Below are positions 22,672-32,800 of a DNA stretch of 64,000 nt, piece after piece (positions within the stretch are counted from its first letter, which is position 1; the number at the start of each line of letters is the position of its first letter). A model generated the notes under the pieces. It did not search any database. It saw nothing but the letters and a program-made list of their open reading frames with translations, and had not been told where the DNA came from. The position numbers and the translations under genes are program-made. This DNA is from Streptomyces qaidamensis (GTDB taxonomy: Bacteria; Actinomycetota; Actinomycetes; Streptomycetales; Streptomycetaceae): NCBI RefSeq assembly GCF_001611795.1, contig NZ_CP015098.1:3720001-3784000 (forward strand). The letters are read 5' to 3'.

Positions 22672-24219
22672 ATGAGCGACGGGCCCGGGGGCGAGGGTGT
22701 GGCCGGGGCGAGGGGGAGGGCCGGGGTGGGCAGCACCAGTTCCGCGGAACGTGAGGCCGCACGACCCGCCGCGGCCGGCCGGCGCGGAGCCGTCGTCGCG
22801 GCGCTGATGCTCTCGATGGCGCTGGCGGCGCTCGACGCGACCATCGTCTCGACCGCCGTCCCGCAGATCGTCGGGGACCTGGGCGGTTTCTCCGTCTTCT
22901 CCTGGCTGTTCTCCGGCTATCTCCTGGCCGTGACCGTCACCCTGCCCCTCTACGGCAAGCTCTCGGACACCTTCGGCCGCAAGCCGGTCCTCATAGCGGG
23001 GTCGGTGCTCTTCCTCCTCGGGTCGCTGCTGTGCGCGCTGGCCTGGAACATGGGGGCGCTCATCGCCTTCCGCATCGTGCAGGGTCTGGGCGGCGGCGCG
23101 CTCCAGGGCACGGTGCAGACACTCGCCGCCGACCTGTACCCGCTGAAGGACCGGCCGAAGATCCAGTCGAAGCTGTCGACGGTGTGGGCGGTCTCCGCGG
23201 TCGCCGGCCCCGGGCTCGGCGGGGTGCTCGCCGCGTACGCGGACTGGCGCTGGATCTTCCTGATCAACCTGCCGATCGGCACGCTCGCACTGTGGCTGAT
23301 CGTGCGTCACCTCCACGAGCCGGAGCGGGAAACCACTGCGCACGCGCGCGTGGACTGGGCGGGCGCGCTCGCGGTGTTCGCCTGCGGCGGCGTTCTGCTC
23401 ACCGCCCTGGTGCAGGGCGGGGTGGCATGGCCGTGGCTCTCGGTGCCCTCACTGGCCCTGTTCGGTACGGGACTCGCCCTGGTCGCGGTCGTGGTGCTGG
23501 TGGAGCGCCGGGCGGCGGAGCCGATCATCCCGGGCTGGGTGTGGCGGCGCCGTACGATCGCCGCGGTCAATCTGGCCCTGGGCGCGCTGGGCCTGCTGAT
23601 GGTCGCGCCGTCGGTCTTCCTGCCCACCTACGCCCAGTCGGTGCTGGGCCTCGCGCCCGTGGCCGCCGGATTCGTCCTGTCCGTCTGGACGTTGAGCTGG
23701 CCGGTGTCGGCGGCGCTGAGCCAGCACGTGTACCGCAGGATCGGCTTCCGCAACACGGCGATGCTGGGCATCGGCACGGCCTCACTGATCCTGTTCGCGT
23801 TCCCCTTCCTGCCCTACCCCGGACAGGCCTGGCAGCCGACCCTGCTGATGCTGCTGCTCGGCGCCGCGCTGGGCCTGTTCCAGCTGCCGCTCATCGTCGG
23901 TGTGCAGTCGACGGTGGGATGGGCGGAGCGCGGTACGACGACCGCGTCCGTGCTGTTCTGCCGCCAGACCGGCCAGACGATCGGCGCTGCGGTGTTCGGC
24001 GCGGTCGCCAACGGGGTGCTGGCCTCGCGGCTCGGCGGCGCGGGTGACCTCGACTCGGTGACGCGGGCACTCGACTCGGGCAGCGCGCCGGAGGCGACCC
24101 GGCGGGCCATCGCCGACGCCGTGCACGCGGTCTACCTTGGGGCGGCGTGCGCGGCGGCCCTGGCGTTCCTGGTGCTGCTGTTCCTCGCGCCCCGGAAGTT
24201 TCCGGTGCTGAAGGACTGA
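22672..24219 (+). CDS. MFS multidrug exporter, DHA2 (EmrB/QacA) family
   Basis: 515 residues with about 13-14 membrane segments. The family start MALAALDATIVSTAVPQIVGDL (motif D1, split here) and the loop motif GKLSDTFGRKPVLI (motif A) are clear, with GPGLGGVLA corresponding to motif C of antiporters. It would use the proton gradient to export drugs or natural products. The ATG at 22672 follows AAGGGG. It is divergent from the MacB-type exporter and followed by a GNAT gene 22 bp on, likely in one transcript. Confidence 0.92.
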   Translation: MSDGPGGEGVAGARGRAGVGSTSSAEREAARPAAAGRRGAVVAALMLSMALAALDATIVSTAVPQIVGDLGGFSVFSWLFSGYLLAVTVTLPLYGKLSDTFGRKPVLIAGSVLFLLGSLLCALAWNMGALIAFRIVQGLGGGALQGTVQTLAADLYPLKDRPKIQSKLSTVWAVSAVAGPGLGGVLAAYADWRWIFLINLPIGTLALWLIVRHLHEPERETTAHARVDWAGALAVFACGGVLLTALVQGGVAWPWLSVPSLALFGTGLALVAVVVLVERRAAEPIIPGWVWRRRTIAAVNLALGALGLLMVAPSVFLPTYAQSVLGLAPVAAGFVLSVWTLSWPVSAALSQHVYRRIGFRNTAMLGIGTASLILFAFPFLPYPGQAWQPTLLMLLLGAALGLFQLPLIVGVQSTVGWAERGTTTASVLFCRQTGQTIGAAVFGAVANGVLASRLGGAGDLDSVTRALDSGSAPEATRRAIADAVHAVYLGAACAAALAFLVLLFLAPRKFPVLKD

Positions 24220-24241
24220 GCGCGTCCGTATCCTCGCGCCC

Positions 24242-24757
24242 ATGGTGACCTTGGAGCCCTTACGGGCGGAACACGCGGACGCGTTGCTGGCCTTCGAGCG
24301 GGAGAACCGGGCGTACTTCGCCCGCACGGTGCCGGACCGCGGGGATGCCTTCTTCACGGCGACGGGGTTCGCCGCACGGCTTCGGGCGCTCCTCGACGAG
24401 CAGCACGCGCGCGTGTGCCGCTTCCACGTAGTCCTCGGGGAGGACGGCGAGCTGATCGGCCGGGTGAACCTGCTGGACCTGGTGGACGGGAGCGCCGAAC
24501 TCGGCTACCGCGTCGGCGAACAGGCGGCCGGCCGGGGCGTGGCGACGGCAGCCGTGGCGCAGGTGTGCCGGCTGGCTGCCGCCGAATACGGCCTGACGTC
24601 CCTCACCGCGGTCACGACCCTGGACAACCCCGCTTCCATGAAGGTCCTGGCCCGCAGCGGCTTCATCCGGGTGGAGAACATCACGGTGAGCGGACGGCCG
24701 GGAGTCCGCTACGAGCGCCACCACCTCGACGCGGCCTCCGACAGCCCCTGCTACTAG
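24242..24757 (+). CDS. RimJ/RimL-type GNAT acetyltransferase
   Basis: 171 residues. The RimJ/RimL pattern is present: LEPLRAEHADALLAFERENRAYF at the start, LIGRVNLLDLVDGSAELGYRVGEQAAGRGVATAA as the central acetyl-CoA motif, and TTLDNPASMKVLARSGFIR near the end. Substrates of such enzymes include ribosomal-protein or small-molecule amines; this one is unknown. It follows the MFS exporter by 22 bp, hinting at a resistance role by acetylation plus export, which is inference only. Confidence 0.85.
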   Translation: MVTLEPLRAEHADALLAFERENRAYFARTVPDRGDAFFTATGFAARLRALLDEQHARVCRFHVVLGEDGELIGRVNLLDLVDGSAELGYRVGEQAAGRGVATAAVAQVCRLAAAEYGLTSLTAVTTLDNPASMKVLARSGFIRVENITVSGRPGVRYERHHLDAASDSPCY

Positions 24758-24899
24758 ACGAGTAGATCCGATGTGACGGTGGTCGCGGCCCGGCCGGAGC
24801 CTCATGAGCGCGCGACTGGAGAACTGGCCATACCGCTCCGTCCGGACGCCTCGTCGTCATGGTGTGGTGGTCTGCCGAGGCTATGAAGAGGAGGGGCTC

Positions 24900-25394
24900 A
24901 TGACCGTCGAGCATCGATGGCTTTTGGACGAGACTCCCTGGCCCGAGCAGGCCACGCTGGTCTACGGCGAGATGGTGGAACTGGCGACGCCACACCCACC
25001 GATTCCGAAACTGGGCTGGCTTGGGCCGGATATCGTGGGTAACCGCGGTGTGATCGTCGCGTGTGTCATCGAGCAGGACGAGCGTGATGGCCACGTCGGA
25101 CCGCTCTACGCGGTGGAGACCGAGGACGGCAGCCCCTGGAGGCTGCGGTCGGAGTTCCTGGTCTCCCGTGGAGGGCTTCATCCCGACATGCCGCCCCGCT
25201 ATCGCAGCGACCTGCCCGAAGGAACTCGCGTCCGAATCCGCTTGGAGTCGGACACACTGGGCGCGACGACGGAAGCTGTCGGGGAAATCGCCGGGATTTG
25301 GTGGACGACGTCCTTGGAGCCGCCGAAGGGCTACATCGTCCAGGTTGGCGAGTACTCCCACTGCGTGACCCCGCAGCAGACCGAGGTCATCTGA
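24900..25394 (+). CDS. Hypothetical protein (164 aa)
   Basis: No family was recognised. GAGGAGGGG lies a few bases before the ATG at 24900, which is therefore preferred to the frame-extending start at 24804. The protein is soluble, acidic and Trp/Pro-rich: WLLDETPWPEQATLVYGEMVEL, IGVIVACVIEQDERDGHVG-like and LRSEFLVSRGGLHPDMPPRY portions suggest a compact beta-rich fold. Codon third positions are less GC-biased than in neighbours, and it lies beside a transposase remnant, so it may be acquired. It may be a bystander of a past insertion. Confidence 0.65.
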   Translation: MTVEHRWLLDETPWPEQATLVYGEMVELATPHPPIPKLGWLGPDIVGNRGVIVACVIEQDERDGHVGPLYAVETEDGSPWRLRSEFLVSRGGLHPDMPPRYRSDLPEGTRVRIRLESDTLGATTEAVGEIAGIWWTTSLEPPKGYIVQVGEYSHCVTPQQTEVI

Positions 25395-25432
25395 CTCGGC
25401 AGGAGCCTGCCTGCAATCACTGCCGAATGCCG

Positions 25433-25528
25433 TCAGTGGTCAAACGCGATCAGCGAGCGGGTGACGCGTTCACCGGTCTGGTGGTTGTGCCAGATCCCGG
25501 CAGTCATCGCCAGGACCCGCTGGGCCAC
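25433..25528 (-). pseudogene. Remnant C-terminus of an IS5-like DDE transposase
   Basis: The minus-strand frame ends VAQRVLAMTAGIWHNHQTG, then ERVTRSLIAFDH and a stop, which is the very common last 30 residues of Streptomyces IS5-family transposases (pattern RLLALTAxIWHN..G.PVTRSLxAYDH). Upstream of about 25528 the frame loses any transposase likeness and no catalytic DDE region exists, so only the tail is left. The gene-free scar 25395-25969 contains this fragment. Terminal inverted repeats were not found. Confidence 0.7.
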
Positions 25529-25544
25529 CCGGATCGCGACGCCC

Positions 25545-25777
25545 TCGAGGTGACCGTCTCGGCACGACCGGTCGGCGGCGGATGGACCGTGCGGGCCGGC
25601 CAGGGACAGCGGGAGACACGCATACGCGTGCCGGCCGGAGGGAGGGCCGACGTCAACTTCACGACCCCCGCGGGGAGTTCGGTCCCGCGACGGACCGACC
25701 GGCGACCGGCCTTCCGGGCGACCGCCGACGATCACGCCGAAGTACCCGCGTCCGTGGCGCTGATCCACCGCGGTTGA
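25545..25777 (+). pseudogene. Possible orphan C-terminal gene fragment
   Basis: A plus-strand frame running LEVTVSARPVGGGWTVRAG to a stop at 25777 looks protein-like (alternating polar and hydrophobic residues, beta-rich), but it has no convincing start: the frame is entered from the overlapping hypothetical gene and transposase remnant. It may be the tail of a gene cut by the insertion. No family was recognised; it may equally be noncoding. Confidence 0.3.
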
Positions 25778-25969
25778 CGCACCGGGGAACCTCGAAAAGC
25801 CGAGTCACCGCGGGTAACACCCGAGGTCGGAAAGGTAAGCGCATACCGACCGATCAGTTTGCAGAAACCCTCGCGCAGGACCCCTACTCCGAAGTAGCGT
25901 GCGTGGCTCCCGCCCCCCACCTCCCTGCGGCCCGCCGCACCGGATCCCACCCGCGCAAGGAGAACCGGG

Positions 25970-26419
25970 ATGTCCTACGACCCGTCCCCGTCCTACCCGT
26001 ACCGGCCACCCCATCCACCCTCGTCCCACGATCCGTACACGTACGACACCTATCCCTGGGCACCGCAGGACGCTCCCGAGCCGGCCGGACGGCGCCCCCA
26101 ACGCCACACCGCGCTCGGACACCACAGCGACCTGCGGGTATTGCGCAGCGCCTACCGCTGGCAGCGGCGCGTGGCCACGCTCACGGCACTCGGCTACTTC
26201 GTCCTGTTCCTGATCCTGTCGGCGTTCGCGCCCTCGTTCATGACGAGCACCGTCACCGACGGCCTGCCCACCGGCCTGCTGCTGGCGCTCGTCCAGGTTC
26301 CCGTGACCTGGCTCGCGGTCGCCCTGTACGAGCAGACGGCCCGCCGTCGCGTCGACCCGATCGCGGACCGGATACGCAGGCACGCCGAACTGGACGCGAA
26401 GCGGGAGGGAGCACGGTGA
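25970..26419 (+). CDS. DUF485 membrane protein, symporter partner
   Basis: 149 residues. A Pro/Tyr/His-rich N-terminus (1-45) precedes the DUF485 core: LRSAYRWQRRVATLTALGYFVLFLILSAFAP, a first membrane span, and VTDGLPTGLLLALVQVPVTWLAVALYEQTARRRVDP, the second. DUF485 proteins are normally encoded just before acetate/solute symporters of the ActP type and probably form a complex with them. AAGGAG precedes the ATG. The stop overlaps the GTG of the symporter (GTGA). Confidence 0.9.
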   Translation: MSYDPSPSYPYRPPHPPSSHDPYTYDTYPWAPQDAPEPAGRRPQRHTALGHHSDLRVLRSAYRWQRRVATLTALGYFVLFLILSAFAPSFMTSTVTDGLPTGLLLALVQVPVTWLAVALYEQTARRRVDPIADRIRRHAELDAKREGAR

Positions 26420-28029
26420 ACACCGTCTTCAGCGGCAACGCCCAGGCGATGTCCCTCGTCGGCTTCTCCGCCGTCGCCACCATCACCCTGCTGCTGTGCG
26501 TGATGACCGGCCCGGACCGGGACGACCTGGACGAGTTCTACACCGGCTACAGCTCCCTGTCCCCCATGCGCAACGGCCTGGCGATCGCCGGTGACTACAT
26601 CTCCGCCGCGACCGTCCTCGGCACCGGCGGGGTCATCGCCCTGTTCGGCTACGACGGGATCGTGCTGGCACTGAGCACGGCCCTGTCCCTGATGCTGCTG
26701 ATGTTCCTGCTGGCCGAACCGTTGCGCAACGCGGGCCGGTTCACCATGGGCGACGCACTGACCCGCCGGATGCCGGGACGCGCCGTCCGTATCGCCGCCT
26801 GCGCGGTGACCCTGGCCGCACTGGTGCCGCTGATGCTCGTCCAGCTGGCGGGAACCGGGCAGTTGATGGCGTTCATCCTCGGCTTCTCCGGCGAGTCGCT
26901 GCAGACGGGCTGCATCATCGGCGTGGGCGCGCTGATGATCAGCTACGCGGCGATCGGCGGGATGAAGGGCACCGCCCTCATCCAGATCCTGAAGATCGTG
27001 ATGCTGCTCGGCTCCGGCATGGTGGTCGCGATCCTGATCCTGAACCGGTTCGACTGGGACCCGGGAGCCCTGTTCGACGCGGCCGCCCGGAACAGCGGCG
27101 TCGGCTCGGCGTTCCTCTCCTCGGGCCTGCAGTTCGCGGGCGGCCCCAGCCCCGACCTGGACATGATCACCGCGCAGCTGACGGTGGTCCTCGGCGGTGG
27201 CGTCCTGCCGCACGTCACCATGCGCATGTACACGGCCTCCAGTGCCCGGCAGGTGCGGCGCTCGATGTCCTGGGCGGTGTCGGGTGTGGCCCTGTTCGTG
27301 CTGGTCATCACGGTCGTCGGCTTCGGCGCGACCGCGCTGATCGGGCGGAAGCTGATCGCGCAGGTCGACCCGCAGGGCAACACGGCGTATCTGCTGGGCT
27401 CGCAGGCCGCGTTCGGGCGGGACGTGTCGTCGGCGGAGACGTTCCTGTTCACCACCGTCACCACGGCGGTGTTCCTCACACTGCTCGCCTCCGTCGCCGG
27501 CATGATCCTGGCCTGCGCCAACTCCCTCGCGCACGACGTGTTCGCGGCCCGGGTGCAGGAGATGTCGCCGCGGCGCGAGATGACCGTGGCACGGCTGTCG
27601 GCCCTGGCCGTGGGCATCCCCGCGATCCTCCTGGCCACCCAGGTCCAGCACCGCAGCCTGCAACCGCTGGTCACGCTGTCCTTCTGCCTGGGCGCCTCGG
27701 CCATCGCGCCCGCGCTGGTCTACAGCCTCTTCTGGCGCCGCTATACGCGAACGGGCCTGCTCAGCACCCTCATCGGCGGCTCCCTGGCCGTCCTGGTGCT
27801 GATGCCGGGCACCAACCTGGTCTCGGGCTCACCCGTCTCGGCCTTCCCCGAAGCCGACTTCAACTGGTTCCCGTTCACCACCACGGGCCTGCTCTCGATA
27901 CCCCTGGGCTTCGCCTGCGGCTGGCTGGGCACGATCGCCTCCGGCCGCCGGAAGTCGGAGGAGCAGCGCCACCAGTACGAGGCGGTGGAGGGCTGGATCC
28001 TGGCGGGCGCGGTACGCAGGGACAACTGA
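26416..28029 (+). CDS. Solute:sodium symporter, ActP/MctC-like monocarboxylate transporter
   Basis: 537 residues and about 13 membrane segments. The conserved SSS start DDLDEFYTGYSSLSPMRNGLAIAGDYISAAT and the sodium-site region GVLPHVTMRMYTASSARQVRRS are present. These mark the acetate/pyruvate-type cation symporters (ActP, MctC) that accompany DUF485 proteins. It would import small monocarboxylates with Na+ or H+. The GTG at 26416 is fixed by the 4-bp overlap with the DUF485 gene; earlier in-frame sequence is noncoding. A second, unrelated SSS transporter lies beside the gal operon in this window. Confidence 0.92.
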   Translation: MNTVFSGNAQAMSLVGFSAVATITLLLCVMTGPDRDDLDEFYTGYSSLSPMRNGLAIAGDYISAATVLGTGGVIALFGYDGIVLALSTALSLMLLMFLLAEPLRNAGRFTMGDALTRRMPGRAVRIAACAVTLAALVPLMLVQLAGTGQLMAFILGFSGESLQTGCIIGVGALMISYAAIGGMKGTALIQILKIVMLLGSGMVVAILILNRFDWDPGALFDAAARNSGVGSAFLSSGLQFAGGPSPDLDMITAQLTVVLGGGVLPHVTMRMYTASSARQVRRSMSWAVSGVALFVLVITVVGFGATALIGRKLIAQVDPQGNTAYLLGSQAAFGRDVSSAETFLFTTVTTAVFLTLLASVAGMILACANSLAHDVFAARVQEMSPRREMTVARLSALAVGIPAILLATQVQHRSLQPLVTLSFCLGASAIAPALVYSLFWRRYTRTGLLSTLIGGSLAVLVLMPGTNLVSGSPVSAFPEADFNWFPFTTTGLLSIPLGFACGWLGTIASGRRKSEEQRHQYEAVEGWILAGAVRRDN

Positions 28030-28153
28030 GGCGGAACCCCGGCCGCCGGCGCGTCACCCGGGACCGGCGACGGCGGCGACGGGCGGCAGCGGCGCCGACC
28101 GCGCGCCGAACGGCAGGTGTGCACCCGTCGGCGGTGTCACTCCGCCCACGGTG

Positions 28154-29041
28154 TCACTCCGCCGCCGCCCGTCCCGCCCACGCCGTAAGGCTGGTGTGGA
28201 CGCGGTCGATGTGTGCGAGGGCGTCGTCTCGTTGCCCGGCGTGCATGCGGAGGAGCCGGTCCGTCTCCGCCTCCGCGGCGTCCGCGTGCTCCCGCGCCCG
28301 GGCGACCAGCTCCGCCGCACGGGCGTGAGCCTCTTCCTCCAGATCGCGGGCGGAGTCCTCGGCGGCGGCGAAGGTTCGCTCGGCCTCGGACAGTTCTGCC
28401 TCGGCGCGCGCCACCGCCTCGTCGTGGTGCGCGTCGAGGGCCGCTTCGCGGGCGGCCTCCTCCCGCTCCGTCTCCGCCCACCGCTCGGCGCGTTCCTTGT
28501 CCTGCTCGGCCAGCATCCCGGAGGTGCGCTGCCGCATCTCCCGCAAGGCGGCCAGGGCCTCGCCCCGCTCTTCCTGCGCCTCGCACCGGGCCGCGCCCAG
28601 AGTCTCGTCGGCCTCGGCGTGCGCGGCGAGCAGCCGCTGCCGGGCACGCTCGTCGGCGTCGGCGCGTACGGCCTCGGCATGCGCCCGAGCGGATTCGCGC
28701 ACGCCGGCTGCGGACGCCCGCGCCCCGTCCACGAGTTGGCGCGCCTCTTCCCGCGCCCCCTCCCGTACGGCCGCGGCCTCCTGCTCGCCGAGTTCGAAGA
28801 GCCGGCGTGCCCGGTCGCCGAGCGTCTCGTAGTTCTGCGGGGCCAGCCGGGTCGCAACCTCGCGCAGCCGCGCCACTTCCTCGTCCATCCGCCGGGCGAG
28901 CACCGTCAGGCGGGCGGCTCTCTCCCAGGCCGCGTCCCGGTCCGCGGAGAGGGCCTCGGCGTACTCGTCGACCTGCTCGGAACGGTAGCCACGCCCCCGC
29001 ACGGCCGTGAAGCCGTGCGGTGACGCCGTCGCGCCGCTCAT
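28154..29041 (-). CDS. DivIVA-like coiled-coil protein (cellulose-binding/FilP-type annotation)
   Basis: 295 residues, nearly all heptad-rich helix. The N-terminus HGFTAVRGRGYRSEQVDEYA is the DivIVA membrane-targeting head, as in Streptomyces polarity proteins; the rest (30-285) is Ala/Glu/Arg coiled coil with SARAHAEAVRADADERARQR-like repeats. Proteins of this class (often annotated as cellulose-binding) are cytoskeletal or polar scaffolds rather than enzymes. No partner gene is adjacent. The ATG at 29041 follows GGAGAGG at acceptable spacing. Confidence 0.8.
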   Translation of the reverse strand: MSGATASPHGFTAVRGRGYRSEQVDEYAEALSADRDAAWERAARLTVLARRMDEEVARLREVATRLAPQNYETLGDRARRLFELGEQEAAAVREGAREEARQLVDGARASAAGVRESARAHAEAVRADADERARQRLLAAHAEADETLGAARCEAQEERGEALAALREMRQRTSGMLAEQDKERAERWAETEREEAAREAALDAHHDEAVARAEAELSEAERTFAAAEDSARDLEEEAHARAAELVARAREHADAAEAETDRLLRMHAGQRDDALAHIDRVHTSLTAWAGRAAAE

Positions 29042-29195
29042 CCGGACCCCTCTCCACCACAGTGACGTGAAGTCGCGTGAAGTCGCGTCAGAAATGGGAT
29101 GATTCAGCGCACATCTTGGTGGATCAGACGGAAGTGTTCATAACGCGACACTCCGCTCGGAGCGCAGGGCCTCGCGGCCGGACGGGCGGCGATGG

Positions 29196-29657
29196 TCAGC
29201 CCCAGGTGGTGCCCGCGGGCTCCTGGATCGTCGTGTTGATGCGGTTGAACATGTTCGTGACCGCGACGGTGAGGATCAGCGCGGAGAGTTCCTTCTCGTC
29301 GAAGTGGTCGGCCACCTCGTCCCACAACACGTCGGGCACCGACTCGCCCGAGAGGTCGGAGAGCCGCGTCATCGCCTCCGTCAGCTTCAGAGCTGCGCGC
29401 TCGGCGTCCGAGAAGAAGGGCGCGTGCCGCCAGGCGGCGACGGCCGCGATGCGCTCCTCGCTCACCCCGGCCTTGCGGAGGTTGGCGACGTGCCCGTGCA
29501 CGCACGCACCGCAGCCGTTGATCTGGCTGGCGCGCAGCCCGACGATCTCCGCCACGTCCTGTGCCAGGCCGCCCTCCCCGATCGCCTGGAAGAGGGTGCC
29601 GATGCCCTTCATCGCGCCGGAAAGGACGTACGCCGGGTTCGTCATCCGTGCCTGCAT
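29196..29657 (-). CDS. AhpD-like carboxymuconolactone decarboxylase-family protein
   Basis: 153 residues from ATG 29657, which follows AGGAGG by eight bases; the longer reading from 29702 lacks such a site. The peroxidase-type motif CGACVHGH (Cys49, Cys52, His56) in INGCGACVHGHVANL fits AhpD-like alkylhydroperoxide reductases, with IVGLRASQ before and NMFNRINTTI typical near the end. It likely reduces peroxides in the cytoplasm. It is a single gene, between the coiled-coil protein and the toxin-immunity cluster. Confidence 0.9.
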   Translation of the reverse strand: MQARMTNPAYVLSGAMKGIGTLFQAIGEGGLAQDVAEIVGLRASQINGCGACVHGHVANLRKAGVSEERIAAVAAWRHAPFFSDAERAALKLTEAMTRLSDLSGESVPDVLWDEVADHFDEKELSALILTVAVTNMFNRINTTIQEPAGTTWG

Positions 29658-29767
29658 GATCTCTGCCTCCTGTGTCGGCGGTGCGTCGTGCGTCGCTGTC
29701 ACTGCACTGACGGACCGGCGGAGGGAGGTGTGACAGCCCCGCGCGAAGAATCTTCGGCACGGGCATG

Positions 29768-29809
29768 AAAAGAGCCGGGCCCGGTCCTACGAGCGACCGA
29801 ACCCGGCTC
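29768..29809 (-). terminator. Terminator of the deaminase-SUKH operon
   Basis: On the minus strand a stem GAGCCGGG/CCCGGCTC (29802-29809 with 29772-29779), extended inside by GGTC/GACC, is followed by UUUU (A-run 29768-29771). It lies 26 bp after the stop of the large fusion gene. Confidence 0.8.
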
Positions 29810-29834
29810 CTTGCGGCACCTCAGCGGCGACGGC

Positions 29835-32800
29835 TCACAGCAGTCCGTCCCACATCTGCTCCAGCAGCACCGACCACCAGCTCTCCGGCGAGCCCAGTGC
29901 CGCCGGGTCGAGCGCGGCCAGCTGGGCCTGGAAGTCGACGGTCCAGCGGCCCGCCTGCTCCTGGTTCAGCCCGAACCGCAGCCGCCACATCCGCCCGAGC
30001 AGCGCCAGGCAGCGGGCGAACTCCGGCAGCCCGGTGTTCACGAACTGCGGCGGCACGGGCGCCCCGCCCGGCCCCGCCTCCACCGGCACGGCGACGATGT
30101 TCGCCGTGCCGTACTGCACGCAGATCGCCTTGCCGAAGTCGCTGCCCATCACCAGATAGGAGCCCGCGTCCGAGGCCGGCTGCACACCGCGCTCGGCCGC
30201 CAGCTCCGCCAGCGTCGGAACCGGCCGCCCGGGCTGCGCCTGCGCCCAGAAGAACGGGCCCATGTCCATCGGCAGCCCGGCCGCCACCAGCGTGTGCGCC
30301 ACCACCGGCGGCACACCCTGCCGCGACACGGCGGCCTGCTCGAACCGGAACACCCCCGGCCCGAACGCGGCCCCCAGTTCCTGCCCGATGGCCTCCGGCG
30401 GGATCGGCGGCACCGGCTGCACCGGCGGCAGCGGAGCGCGCACCGGAGCCGGACGCGCGGGGCCGTCCGCCACCTGGTGCAACTCGCCCTGGTGGGCCAG
30501 CAGCTGCTGCATGCCCTGCTGCCGGCTCGCGTGGTCGGTGCCGTACGGCGCGATGCTCGTGATGCGCGCCTGCGGCCACTGCTCCCGGATCATCCGCGCG
30601 CAGTACGCACCCGGCAGCTCGCACGACTCCAGCTCGGTGTGCAGCTCCAGCACCTGGTCCGGGGGCACGTTCATGGCCCGCAGCTCGTGGAAGATCTGCC
30701 ACTCCGGGTGCGGAGTGCCCGGCGCCGAACGCCGGATCAGCTGCTGCTCGGACCCGTCCTGCGCGCGATAGCGCAGCACGGCCTGGTAGCCGGGGCCGAC
30801 CGTCGGCTGCCCGGTGGGCTGCTGCGGATAGCCGTACGCCGGCGGCTGCCCGGGGACGGGCTGGCCCGGCGGCGGCATCGCGCCCGGAGGCATCGCGCCG
30901 GGCGGCATACCTGGAGGCACCGCCCCCGGCACCCCGCCGTGCGGCATGGGCGGCGGGCCACCAGGCCCGCCAGGTACTCCCGGTGCTCCCAGGGCTCCCG
31001 GCGCGGCGGGCGGCGCGCCGGGAGCCTGCGGCGGCGGAGGCACGCCGGGGCCACCCGCCGGCGGTGTGGCCAGCATGGTCTCCGCATGATGCACGGGGCC
31101 CGGGCCGCCAGGAACACCCGGAGCACCAGGGGCGCCGGGCGGCTGCGGCGCGCCAGGCAGATGATGGGCGCCGGGCGCTCCAGGAGGACCGGGCGGCTGC
31201 GGAGGCTGCGGCGCGCCCGGGCCCATCCGGCCGGGGTCGGCAAACATCGTGGCGGCATGGTGGACACCCCCCGGAGGCGTACCACCGGGGGCGCCGGGCG
31301 GCTGCGGCGCGCCGGGGGGACCAGGCGGCTGCGGCGCGCCGGGCGCATGCGGAGCCCCCGTCGGCTGTTGCGGAGGCAGCGGCGCACTCGGCCCCTGCGG
31401 AGAACCGGCCCCCGCAGAACCCCCGGGGCCACCGGGCACACCGGGACCTTCGGAACCAGGGCCTCCAGGCGTGCCGGGCGCTCCAGACGCTCCCGGAACT
31501 CCCGGCCCGTCAGGGCCGAGCGCCGACACAAGCTGCGTAGGCACGTAACCGCCCGCCGGAGTACCCGGAGCCCCGGGCCCCGACGGCGGGGGCGTGCTGC
31601 CCGGCCGCGCTCCCGGCGCACCGGGAGCACCCGGCGGAGGCGGCGTGGTCGGACCCGTGCCCCGCCCACGGCCCGGCGGCGGAGCCGCCTTGCTGGTCGC
31701 GGCGTCGGCGATGTCCCCGGCGTTGGGCGCGAGCGGCCGCTCCGGCACACCCGGACCGGCCGGGTCGGCGGGACCGGCGGCCCCGCCACCCGCCCCCCGC
31801 GGATAGCCGTACGGCTGCCCACCCGGCACCGGCGCAGGCGTACCGCCCTGCGGCACCCCACCGGGCGGCGTCCCCGGCACACCGGGCGCGGTGGCCGGAC
31901 CCGAGGGGTAGCCGTAGCCCGGGCCACCCGCCGGGCCGGAGCCCGGGGCGTTCGGACCGTCCACCGCCGGCGTCACCGCGGTCGGCGGAAGCCGGCTGCC
32001 GCCCGACATCAGGGCCGTGTGCGCGTCGGGCGGCGTCGCGGGCGGCGGCGTGGCACCGTCGGCCTCGCTCAGCGGCGGCGCGAAGACCGTGGCGGGCAGC
32101 GATACCGAACGGTCGTCACCGGCATCTCCGTTGGTGTCCGTACCGGCCCAGGGCGTCGCTCCCTCCGGCACACCCGGCGCGGCGGAAGCACCCGGGCCGG
32201 CGGCCGAGCCGTCGCCCGCCTCCGGGTCACTCCCCCCGGCGGCCGGCCACGCCGTACCGCTCCCCGGCGCCACGGGAGCCCCCTGGGCGGGGGTCGCAGC
32301 GCCCCCGGCCGAGGCACCAGAAGTGGAACCGGAACCGGAAGCCGGCCCACCGGAAGAAGGCGGACCACCGGCGACACCGGCAGAGGCCGCGGGAGACGCA
32401 GGAACCGAAGGAGCCGCCGGAGCCGAACCCGTCTCACCGGCCCCCGCACCCCGCCGATCCGGAATCCCCAGCTTGTCCGCCGCATCCTGCAACCACTCCG
32501 GCGGAGTCAACAGGAAAGACGTCTGATTCAGATCCACCCGCGCGGCAGACGCCGCCGGTGCCGGCTCCTCCGCCGCGTCCGGACGGCCGTACTCCTCCTC
32601 GTACCGGCGGATCACCTCACCCACCGGCAGCCCGGGCCACAACGTCGCCTCACCGCTGTCCCGCGCGATCACCAGCCGCTGCGCACCACCGTCCGACCGC
32701 GGCCCGTCCGCCCGGTCCTCGGCCCACACCACGAACCCGAGATCGAACTCGCGCACCCGCACCTCACGATGCTGGTACGCCGGGAGATCCCCGTTGATCC

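Noticed and set aside
25298..25542. Upstream part of the plus-strand frame in the IS scar as a new gene
   Set aside because: It overlaps the hypothetical gene and the transposase remnant, with no ribosome site.
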